Assembly (NCBI GenBank): GCA_030635865.1
Contig: DAOVYA010000026.1
Span: forward strand, 1 to 11,313
Length of the DNA stretch: 11,313 nt
Source of the DNA: Gammaproteobacteria bacterium
GTDB taxonomy: Bacteria; Pseudomonadota; Gammaproteobacteria; UBA9214
Direction: 5' to 3'
Shown: in pieces, positions 1 through 9,333 of the stretch
Layout of the letters: every line of letters begins with the position of its first letter
Numbering within the stretch: position 1 is the first letter of the stretch
Made by a program: the position numbers and the translations under genes
The notes under the pieces: model-generated
The model's input: only the letters and a program-made list of their open reading frames with translations
Database searches by the model: none
What the model was told of the DNA's origin: nothing

Positions 1-236
1 GGATATCCGGAAATCCACCACCTGCCCTCCTGACCTGCACAGCACGCATCCGGCACCAGCAGGCGCTGCAGGCGTGCACAGTCCATATCGATAGCGAACA
101 GGCCTGCTGTGTCAGATTTACCCATCCCCAGCGCGCAATTGCGCCGGGGCAGTCCGTGGTGTTTTATGACAACGACGAGTGCCTGGGCGGTGGCATCATT
201 GAAGCAGCCCTGCCCCATGAAAACCCGGCCGCATGA
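1..236 (+). CDS. mnmA: MnmA, tRNA-specific 2-thiouridylase, C-terminal end (5' truncated by window)
   Basis: Only the last 77 residues are in the window, read from base 3 to a TGA at 234-236. MnmA uses ATP and a sulfur relay to thiolate the wobble uridine (U34) of tRNAs for Lys, Glu and Gln in the cytoplasm. The visible part is the C-terminal beta-barrel domain. The closing motif APGQSVVFYDNDECLGGGII matches the family's PGQSxVFY...CLGGGII ending almost exactly. The catalytic cysteines and PP-loop are upstream and cannot be checked. The stop overlaps the start of hflD by 4 bp (ATGA), so the two genes are probably translationally coupled, as in the mnmA-hflD pair of many gammaproteobacteria. 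The identification rests on the C-terminal motif plus the neighbour. Confidence 0.93.
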   Translation, partial: ISGNPPPALLTCTARIRHQQALQACTVHIDSEQACCVRFTHPQRAIAPGQSVVFYDNDECLGGGIIEAALPHENPAA

Positions 237-874
237 ATATGAATATACATAATCGAACCCTTGCCCTTGCCGGTTTATTCCAGTCAGTCAGACTGGTACA
301 GCAAACGGCGCGTGGCGAACCGCGTGATGAAGAAACAACTGCTGCCAGTATTGGCAGCATCTTTAACACAGACCCTGCAACAGCAGTGGATGTTTATGGC
401 GACATTGAAGCCATACGAACCGGTCTGGAGGTGCTTGTCCAGCAACTTGGCAATGATAATAAAAGAAGGGACATGGAGCTGACACGTTACGTGATTACAC
501 TCATGCACCTGGAACGCAAGTTAGGCCGAAAACCGAAGTTGCTGAACATCATTCGTTCCGGGGTTGAAACATGCAAGCAACAGATTGAATCTGACGATGA
601 GCATCAAGCATCTGTAATCGCCACCCTGGCAGATATCTACAAGCAGACCATTAGCACCTTGCAGCCCAGGATCCTTGTGAGTGGCGAGCCCGGGATTCTT
701 ACCAACACGGACAGCAAGAATATGGTGCGTGCCTTGCTCCTTGCAGGCATACGCTCTGCTGTCCTGTTACGCCAGTCAGGAGGGACCCGTTTAAAGCTCA
801 TTTTTCAGCGCAGGCAGTTATTTGATTGTGCCAGGGAGTTGCTACAGGAGATGGCCTGCTCAGGCCACACCTGA
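233..874 (+). CDS. hflD: HflD-family protein (high frequency lysogenization protein homolog)
   Basis: This 213-residue protein has the same length as E. coli HflD, a peripheral inner-membrane protein known for binding phage lambda CII and promoting its degradation. Its normal cellular role is unclear. Family landmarks are visible: an N-terminal LALAGLFQSVRLVQQ segment (residues 10-24), ELTRYVITLMHLERKL in the middle (about 82-97), and a C-terminal VRALLLAGIRSAVLLRQSGG followed by RLKLIFQRRQL. It is predicted largely helical, with no signal peptide. The start ATG at 233 overlaps the mnmA stop. A second in-frame ATG at 239 follows two codons later and cannot be excluded. There is no strong Shine-Dalgarno sequence, which fits coupling to mnmA. 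The gene order mnmA-hflD matches E. coli. Confidence 0.93.
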   Translation: MNMNIHNRTLALAGLFQSVRLVQQTARGEPRDEETTAASIGSIFNTDPATAVDVYGDIEAIRTGLEVLVQQLGNDNKRRDMELTRYVITLMHLERKLGRKPKLLNIIRSGVETCKQQIESDDEHQASVIATLADIYKQTISTLQPRILVSGEPGILTNTDSKNMVRALLLAGIRSAVLLRQSGGTRLKLIFQRRQLFDCARELLQEMACSGHT

Positions 875-890
875 TCAATCAGTGTATAAT
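862..890 (+). promoter_or_regulatory. Candidate sigma-70 promoter for acnA
   Basis: A perfect TATAAT lies at 885-890, just after the hflD stop. The hexamer 17 bp upstream (862-867, AGGCCA) matches the -35 consensus only weakly, at 3 of 6 positions. Transcription from here would give a leader of roughly 60 nt before the acnA ATG. Together with the 84-bp gap after hflD, this suggests acnA can be transcribed independently of mnmA-hflD. The call rests on the -10 box and position only. Confidence 0.45.
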
Positions 891-958
891 CGCGGCTTTT
901 CGATAGTCACTGGTCCGGCTGCGAAGCCTTGGCCAATAGCGGATTTTCAGGAGTTTGC

Positions 959-5022
<4,064 letters not shown>

Positions 5023-5039
5023 TGATGACTAGTCTATTC

Positions 5040-5081
5040 ATCATTGCGACTCCATTCCTCCGTCATTGTGACTCCATCCCT
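5040..5081 (+). repeat. Two degenerate 21-22 bp direct repeats of the palindrome's outer end
   Basis: ATCATTGCGACTCCATTCCT (from 5040) and GTCATTGTGACTCCATCCCT (from 5062) are similar to one another. Both share the TCATTGYGA core with the start of the palindromic element at 5082. The cores begin at 5041, 5063 and 5084, so spacing is about 21-22 bp. They look like decayed or partial copies of the same repeat end stacked in front of the intact one. No gene lies here. Confidence 0.6.
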
Positions 5082-5168
5082 CGTCATTGCGAGCGAAGCG
5101 CGGCAATCTCATGAAGCTGGCAGCGGACATGACGAGATTGCCACGTCACTTCGTTCCTCGCAATGACG
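5082..5168. repeat. Extragenic palindromic repeat (CGTCATTGCGAG type, MITE/REP-like)
   Basis: This 87-bp imperfect palindrome has a left arm of 29 bases (5082-5110) and a right arm of 35 bases (5134-5168) around a 23-bp centre. The arms share a perfect 12-bp outer end (CGTCATTGCGAG), a CGAAG core and a 12-bp inner end (CGYGGCAATCTC, one mismatch). The right arm carries two extra triplets that would bulge in the stem. The element resembles a class of small palindromic repeats common between genes in many proteobacteria. It has no coding capacity. Lying 60 bp after purB, it would fold into a long hairpin in the purB transcript and might protect its 3' end, but there is no U-tract to make it an intrinsic terminator. 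Confidence 0.8.
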
Positions 5169-5285
5169 GGGGTTGTTTGCTCACGCACCACAGTAACAGG
5201 GATTGCCGAAATGCACCCGCAACGACAAGAATATTCAAATAAATCAGAGCTTCCATAGCCTATAGTTACAGGACCGTCACCTATA
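5169..5285. other. Noncoding stretch between the palindrome and the minus-strand genes
   Basis: I see no gene, clear hairpin or T-tract here. With the repeats, it completes a 263-bp gene-free interval between the convergent purB and DUF4124 genes. No obvious terminator for the DUF4124 gene was found in it. Confidence 0.5.
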
Positions 5286-5705
5286 TCAACGACATAGCTC
5301 TCTCATTTCTTCGAAATACCTTTTAACAAGCAGCGATTTGGCGGCGCCCGGTTTTCTTTTTGCACGGTCATAGCGATTAGTTGCAGTACTGCACCTGGAT
5401 TTTCCCGCTGCATGTTTACCCACAGAGCGTCGCCTTGCCTGCATGATTTCTTTTTCACGGCGCCTGGACATTCCCAGTAACTGGCGCTCTGTTTTACGCA
5501 AACCGCCAGTGTTGCCCGGGTTACCCTTGCCGGAAGACGACGTGATATCTGTTGTTTCTGATTCCCGGCCATTTGGCGCACGATCGCTAAAATGAACCTG
5601 ACCGTCATCATCAAACCACTTATGCATCATTTCAGCACAGGTTTTGCCCGGGTCAGCCAGCACAATAAGCGCAACTGCAGGAATCAGCATACAAGTTCTC
5701 ATCAT
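5286..5705 (-). CDS. DUF4124 domain-containing secreted protein
   Basis: This 139-residue protein has an N-terminal signal peptide: a positive residue at R3, a hydrophobic core at about 5-17, and a possible cleavage after TCA at about 24. A short DUF4124 motif follows (HKWFDDDGQVHFSDRAPNG, about 28-46). DUF4124 is a small beta-rich module common at the N-termini of exported proteobacterial proteins; its function is unknown. The rest is a Ser/Gly-rich linker (about 50-68) and a highly basic Arg/Lys-rich tail, probably helical, ending in ELCR. Two ATGs stand in tandem. The second (5702) is better spaced from the AGG upstream, so the protein may be 138 residues. It is likely periplasmic or envelope-associated. 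No functional partner is evident. Confidence 0.78.
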   Translation of the reverse strand: MMRTCMLIPAVALIVLADPGKTCAEMMHKWFDDDGQVHFSDRAPNGRESETTDITSSSGKGNPGNTGGLRKTERQLLGMSRRREKEIMQARRRSVGKHAAGKSRCSTATNRYDRAKRKPGAAKSLLVKRYFEEMRELCR

Positions 5706-5732
5706 TGCCTGTTTGCCCTGGATAATGATTCA

Positions 5733-5762
5733 TTCGGTAATGACATGCTGTAATGTACCGAA
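5733..5762. promoter_or_regulatory. Gapped inverted repeat upstream of the DUF4124 gene
   Basis: TTCGGTA (5733-5739) and TACCGAA (5756-5762) form perfect 7-bp arms around a 16-bp spacer, 28-57 nt upstream of the DUF4124 start. The position suits an operator near the promoter. The regulator is unknown, and a chance dyad is possible. Confidence 0.3.
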
Positions 5763-5877
5763 AATCCGGTTACAGGCTATACAGGGAAAAACTGACAATG
5801 CCGTAAGCCTCGCACGAGACTCACAGTGAGCGGGGATTACAGCTGTGTGGGGGATGCAGCAAGCAATGCCGCAGAAA

Positions 5878-6057
5878 TCAACGCTTGCTGAACACCAGCC
5901 TGGTTGTCGGGTGCAGTTTAATGTTTTCCATCGGGATCCATTCCGAGGCAATACTGTTCAGACGCCGATCCGGTCGAATCCTGCGGTTGCATGTATAGCC
6001 ACCCGCCTTATCCGGATGAGCAACGCGCCGGTCTGCTATTTTTCTTCGATTATCCAT
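5878..6057 (-). CDS. Small arginine-rich protein of unknown function (59 residues)
   Basis: The protein starts MDNRRKIADRRV and contains repeated Arg-pair motifs (NRRK, DRRV, NRRIRPDRRLNSI) followed by a conserved-looking C-terminal block with SEWIPMENIKLHP. I recall similar short proteins with a PDRRLNxI...EWIP core in gammaproteobacteria, but their function is not known to me. The ATG at 6057 is chosen because AAGG lies 8 bp upstream (6066-6069), and because the upstream in-frame extension to 6147 runs through AT-rich sequence that looks like a promoter region. There is no signal peptide or membrane segment. The high charge would suit binding to nucleic acid or an acidic partner, which is only a guess. 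It stands alone, in the same orientation as its neighbours. Confidence 0.6.
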   Translation of the reverse strand: MDNRRKIADRRVAHPDKAGGYTCNRRIRPDRRLNSIASEWIPMENIKLHPTTRLVFSKR

Positions 6058-6097
6058 TTTTTCTGCCTTGTACGCATAGTACTTCAGAACCATGACA

Positions 6098-6126
6098 ATA
6101 ATTGAAGATTTAACCAATAAATTCAA
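6098..6126 (-). promoter_or_regulatory. Weak candidate promoter for the 59-residue gene
   Basis: Read on the minus strand, TTGAAT (6121-6126) and AATTAT (6098-6103) are 17 bp apart, each matching its sigma-70 hexamer at 4 of 6 positions, in locally AT-rich DNA. This would give a leader of about 35 nt. The call is tentative. Confidence 0.28.
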
Positions 6127-6212
6127 TTGTACAAAGGTCTTACACAAATTTAAGTGTCGTCAGTCTGGCCCTGAAAAATTGAATCTTTCGTGCAGCACAG
6201 GGGCTAAACAAC

Positions 6213-6239
6213 AAAAAGCGGCGGCAGTTGCCTGCCGCC
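6213..6239 (-). terminator. Intrinsic terminator after the DUF1269 gene
   Basis: On the minus strand the RNA reads GGCGGCAG, a 4-nt loop, CTGCCGCC, then GC and five U. The stem is a perfect 8 bp and very GC-rich (6220-6227 with 6232-6239). The U-tract is the A-run at 6213-6217. It lies 28 bp past the stop of the gene at 6268-6783. It is the only strong intrinsic terminator I see in the window, so it may also end transcripts coming from the arsenosugar operon upstream. Confidence 0.85.
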
Positions 6240-6267
6240 CCGTTCAGACCCTTTTTTATAACTGAAA

Positions 6268-6783
6268 TTATGGAAATGCGGGAATAACCGGCTCGGTACC
6301 CTCGATTTCCGCTTCCGGATGGTGTTTCCTGACTAGTTCAGATATCTCGTCAACTCTTGGCTTGGGGATATCCACCATCATCAGCAGGCTGCCCCCGTCA
6401 ATCGCTTTTTCGAATTCCTTCAAACGCGAACTGGGCACAGAGATGCCTATCATGCCTGAGAGCCAGGCACCAACCCCGGCACCGGCCAAACCAATACCCA
6501 GAATTGCACCACCGCCCAGCGCCAGTCCGACGCCGGGAATAGCAATAGCCACAATGCCCGCCAGAATGCCGGTGGCACCACCAATCGCAATACCCCGCTC
6601 GACCGCCGGGATAAAGTCACTTTCCTGTAGCAGATTTGCTTCCGGCAGGTTGGCTTCCAGCAGGGCATGATGATCTGCTGCGGCAATATGAATATGGCGC
6701 TGCTCGATTCTGGCCAACAACAACTCATCAACAATGGTTTTTGCACTGTCTATATTGGGAATCAGAAAATAGAGCCTTCGCAT
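6268..6783 (-). CDS. DUF1269-type protein with glycine-rich membrane segment
   Basis: This 171-residue protein has three parts. Residues 1-60 look like a small alpha/beta domain (MRRLYFLIPNIDSAKTIVDEL). Residues about 64-117 are a long Gly/Ala/Ile-rich hydrophobic stretch with small-residue spacing (GLALGGGAILGIGLAGAG), likely one helical hairpin in the membrane. The charged C-terminal part contains a second alpha/beta unit (GGSLLMMVDIPKPRVDEISEL). This layout matches DUF1269 or related glycine-zipper proteins of unknown function; similar proteins are often linked to stress conditions. A GGGGG run 5 bp before the ATG serves as the ribosome site. It lies 105 bp downstream of the arsenosugar operon on the same strand. 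No terminator was seen in between, so readthrough is possible. Confidence 0.75.
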   Translation of the reverse strand: MRRLYFLIPNIDSAKTIVDELLLARIEQRHIHIAAADHHALLEANLPEANLLQESDFIPAVERGIAIGGATGILAGIVAIAIPGVGLALGGGAILGIGLAGAGVGAWLSGMIGISVPSSRLKEFEKAIDGGSLLMMVDIPKPRVDEISELVRKHHPEAEIEGTEPVIPAFP

Positions 6784-6795
6784 AACTACCCCCTT

Positions 6796-6808
6796 GTCCG
6801 TAGCGGAC
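6796..6808. repeat. Short inverted repeat next to the DUF1269 ribosome site
   Basis: GTCCG-TAG-CGGAC is a 5-bp stem with a 3-nt loop. On the minus strand it ends a few bases before the AAGGGGG ribosome site of the DUF1269 gene, so it could shape the leader. At this length it may be chance. Confidence 0.25.
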
Positions 6809-6888
6809 GAAAGTTACATAACGGTCCGGAAAATCAGAAACCATCCATACTATTGAATATAGGACACATTTCCGTTGTGCGCCAGTAT

Positions 6889-7527
6889 TTATGCCTGTTT
6901 AGCCCGCATCTTGCCGCTGGATTCCAGCCAGGCGCGGTAGTCATCCGGTGTATCCAGGTCACGGTGTGGCGCCAGGCATTGCCATTGAACCCGCCGGTTA
7001 TTCAACCGGTTTTTGGTCAATTCCAGTACCGTTGAAGTACTCCAGGGTACATCGTCAAATACAAACGGGTATAGGCCGCGCATGCCGATCAGGTAATACC
7101 CACCATCTTCAGCCGGCCCCAGTACAACTTCTGTGCCCTGACCAAGCAGGGTAAATGCCTCATCCAGGTCTTCAACAGACAGTGCCGGACAATCTGCACC
7201 GATCAGAACCAGCGGCTGACTGTACCTGCTTGAGAATTCAAGCGCATGCGACATTCGACGGCCAAGATCACCCTGGGATTGTTCGTGTAGCTCAACATCA
7301 TATCGCTGCCTGCATTGCTGGAAAAAAGGATGCTCCATGGTGGGGCTACACCATAAATGTACCGGACATAAATCGGAATTTACCGCTGTCTCAAGCGAGG
7401 AGCACAGCAAGTCCTCATAGAGTTCGGCCGCACCAGCTGCACCGATTACAGGTATCAGCCTGGTTTTAACCAGCCCCGGGTCGGGTGCCTTGCTCAACAC
7501 CAACAACCTGGCATCAGGATATTTCAT
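6889..7527 (-). CDS. TIGR04282-family arsenosugar biosynthesis glycosyltransferase-like protein (DUF2064)
   Basis: This 212-residue protein has a nucleotide-sugar-transferase-like fold related to CofC and other nucleotidyltransferases. Visible motifs are SKAPDPGLVKTRL (12-24, the phosphate-binding start), GDLGRRM (86-92), IGADCPAL (109-116, with the metal-binding aspartate), GPAEDGGYYLIG (137-148), DVPWSTSTVL (159-168) and DLDTPDDY (190-197). The family was earlier named 'transferase 1, rSAM/selenodomain-associated' and is now annotated with arsenosugar biosynthesis. Its exact reaction is not established; by fold it could either activate a sugar or transfer one. Its ATG overlaps the stop of the preceding transferase by 4 bp (7524-7527), so translation is probably coupled. 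It is the last gene of the arsenic operon proper. Confidence 0.9.
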   Translation of the reverse strand: MKYPDARLLVLSKAPDPGLVKTRLIPVIGAAGAAELYEDLLCSSLETAVNSDLCPVHLWCSPTMEHPFFQQCRQRYDVELHEQSQGDLGRRMSHALEFSSRYSQPLVLIGADCPALSVEDLDEAFTLLGQGTEVVLGPAEDGGYYLIGMRGLYPFVFDDVPWSTSTVLELTKNRLNNRRVQWQCLAPHRDLDTPDDYRAWLESSGKMRAKQA

Positions 7528-8228
7528 GCGTTGTTAACAGCGTAGTATTTTGCCAGCCGCACCGGGTCAACACCTGCAAAGTAAGCAAGCCGCAAGCTCC
7601 ACATCCTCAGGATGGTCCTCACAATACCGTGTGTTTCCCAGCGACGCGGTGATGAGGCCAGTTTTCGCTTAATTACAGCCGGGCAACCAGATTGCCTGAG
7701 AAAACGACACAGTGCGATATCTTCCATCAAGGGGATTGCCGGGATTCCGCCAACCTTCTCATACAATGTACGTGTCATGAAAATTCCCTGGTCACCGGTT
7801 GCTATCCCGGTGACCCGGGCACGGAAGTTCATGAGCAAGGCGACCACTTTCAACAGAAACCGGTCACCTGAAAACAGGATATCAAAACGGCCCCACTGGG
7901 TACTGCGCCGCACAAGCACTTCCAGAATAAGCAAATCGGCACTCTCTACAGGAAGCGTATCGGCGTGCAGAAACCAGATGACAGAGCCATTGGCCACGAC
8001 TGCACCGGCGCGCATTTGGTTCGCGCGCCCCCGGGGTGCCCGAATAACCTGGTCTGCCAGCGGGTGACTGATAGTCATCGTCTCATCATCACTACCACCA
8101 TCCACCACGACAACCTCGTGGCCACGCCGACGCATTGCCTGTAACCTGTCGAGTGTTCGGGCGATACATCCCGCCTCATTCAGGGCAGGAATAATGACAC
8201 TGATCCTGAAAGAATTAACAGCAGCCAC
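7524..8228 (-). CDS. TIGR04283-family arsenosugar biosynthesis glycosyltransferase (GT2)
   Basis: A family-2 glycosyltransferase of the 'transferase 2, rSAM/selenodomain-associated' type. From the GTG at 8228 it is 234 residues. Motifs in order are the GT-A start SVIIPALNEA (10-19), VVDGGSDDE (41-49), FLHADT (86-91, the DXD-like position), GDQGIF (145-150), PLMEDIALC (166-174, acceptor-side acidic pair) and SSPRRWE (192-198). It is expected to be cytoplasmic, with a hydrophobic stretch at about 122-134. The open frame runs upstream to 8450, but that part lies within arsM, has no GT-like sequence, and would place some 74 foreign residues before the fold. The GTG at 8228 is the last usable start before the first beta-strand. 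It overlaps arsM by 14 bp, with AAGGC just before it, poorly spaced. Donor and acceptor are unknown; an arsenic-bearing ribose derivative is the inferred acceptor. Confidence 0.88.
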   Translation of the reverse strand: MAAVNSFRISVIIPALNEAGCIARTLDRLQAMRRRGHEVVVVDGGSDDETMTISHPLADQVIRAPRGRANQMRAGAVVANGSVIWFLHADTLPVESADLLILEVLVRRSTQWGRFDILFSGDRFLLKVVALLMNFRARVTGIATGDQGIFMTRTLYEKVGGIPAIPLMEDIALCRFLRQSGCPAVIKRKLASSPRRWETHGIVRTILRMWSLRLAYFAGVDPVRLAKYYAVNNA

Positions 8229-9306
8229 CGCCTTGAGACTGCTGTGTTTCTCCCACCTGTAGTGTGCTGTCACAACAATCAGCCTGTTCTGCCTCGGCAG
8301 AGAGACTGATAAACCCCCCCTTGTATGCATGGCAGGTGAGCAGTTCATGTATTTGCCTGTTAACCGGCACCCGCTGGCCACGTTGATAACAATTACCCGC
8401 ATCGTCGGTAACTTCTGCAAATGGCCCCCTGTATATGACGTAAGATTCACTGCATTGATCAGACAGACACACCGGTTTTGCTGCTGTCAGGGTTGCTGAA
8501 CGAAATTCAATCCCCTCTACTACCTGCCATGGCCTGACATCCCACTTGTCGTAACATGATGCATGGAACCCGGCATCAGCAAATATCTGCAGGAATTCTG
8601 ATTCGCCAAAGGCACCTGAAATGCAACCGCTCCATAAGTCCGGATTATTCTTCATCGACTGCGGTACTGGTTGATCGCTGATGATATCGGATATGGCAAT
8701 ACGGCCACCTGGCTTCAGGATCCTGAATATTTCACTAACCAGCTGTTGTTTGTCTTCATCAGCCACCAGGTTAAGAACACAGTTCGAGATTACCAGGTCA
8801 ACGGAATTATCCTCTATCAGCGGTCGTTCTTTTCGTTGACGTGTTTCCCATTCCCTGAGGGCAGTAAAGTCCTTGTGTCCGGTGACCGGGTTTGCGGCAA
8901 GGTATTCTTCCAGGGCCCCCAGATCCAGCGCAAGATCCTGAATATAACCCTTCACAAAACGAACGCGATCATCACATAGCCTTGCTGCCATTTCCTGCTG
9001 ATGCTTGCGGGCGAGAGCCAGCATGTCATCATTCATGTCGACACCGATCACCTGTCCGCCCTTGCCAACCAGTTGTGCGGCCATGTAGCAAATCTTGCCG
9101 CCCCCCGAGCCGAGATCAAGCACAACATCACCCTTCTGCACATACCGGGATGGATCACCGCAACCATAATCCTTTTCAATAATTTCATCCGGCAGCATGG
9201 CCAGCAGACCCGAGTCGTAATCCACCGGGCAACACAGGGATTCCTGTCGTTCACTGGCGCCTTGTGAATATCTTTCACGGACACTGCTTTCAACATTCAT
9301 GGCCAT
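8215..9306 (-). CDS. arsM: Arsenosugar-type arsenite S-adenosylmethionine methyltransferase
   Basis: ArsM methylates trivalent arsenic stepwise with SAM, through cysteine-bound intermediates. The 363-residue protein has a class I methyltransferase core with SAM motif I VVLDLGSGGGK (61-71), GVDMN (88-92), SNCVLNLV (174-181) and FRILKPGGRIAISD (194-207). The cysteines that fit arsenic binding in the family are C49 in DYGCGDPS, C176 in SNCVLN and C228 in WSGCISGAF. An N-terminal CCP pair (C25-C26) is also present. Beyond the core, a cysteine-bearing C-terminal region ends with the pairs C344-C345 and C362-C363. The ATG at 9306 has AGGAG 7 bp upstream; a second ATG two codons on is possible. It lies 27 bp after arsS and overlaps the next transferase. 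The ArsS neighbour argues that it serves arsenosugar synthesis rather than only volatilisation. Confidence 0.93.
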   Translation of the reverse strand: MAMNVESSVRERYSQGASERQESLCCPVDYDSGLLAMLPDEIIEKDYGCGDPSRYVQKGDVVLDLGSGGGKICYMAAQLVGKGGQVIGVDMNDDMLALARKHQQEMAARLCDDRVRFVKGYIQDLALDLGALEEYLAANPVTGHKDFTALREWETRQRKERPLIEDNSVDLVISNCVLNLVADEDKQQLVSEIFRILKPGGRIAISDIISDQPVPQSMKNNPDLWSGCISGAFGESEFLQIFADAGFHASCYDKWDVRPWQVVEGIEFRSATLTAAKPVCLSDQCSESYVIYRGPFAEVTDDAGNCYQRGQRVPVNRQIHELLTCHAYKGGFISLSAEAEQADCCDSTLQVGETQQSQGGGCC

Positions 9307-9333
9307 ACCACTTCTCCTGATATATTTTTTTCA

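Noticed and set aside
929..958. TTG start extending AcnA by 10 residues
   Set aside because: No ribosome site precedes it, whereas AGGAG lies 5 bp before the ATG at 959 and the family N-terminus aligns from there.
5040..5168. Possible CRISPR array
   Set aside because: The repeats are degenerate, only about 21 bp apart with no spacers between conserved repeats, and they belong to a palindromic element. No cas gene is present.
5845..6105. Plus-strand 86-residue open frame
   Set aside because: It lies opposite the 59-residue gene, has no recognisable motif and no good ribosome site. The minus-strand reading is more protein-like.
6058..6147. Longer version of the 59-residue protein (89 residues)
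   Set aside because: The upstream part is AT-rich, looks like leader or promoter DNA, and the AAGG ribosome site is placed for the ATG at 6057.
6220..6257. Plus-direction intrinsic terminator using the T-run at 6252-6257
   Set aside because: The T-run is 12 bases past the stem and no plus-strand gene lies upstream. The minus-direction reading has the U-tract close to the stem.
6362..6670. Plus-strand Pro/Ala-rich open frame of 102 residues
   Set aside because: It is the antisense shadow of the Gly/Ala-rich segment of the DUF1269-type gene.
8229..8450. N-terminal extension of the TIGR04283 transferase
   Set aside because: The region is the coding C-terminus of ArsM in another frame. The extension has no glycosyltransferase character, and the GT-A fold begins right after 8228.
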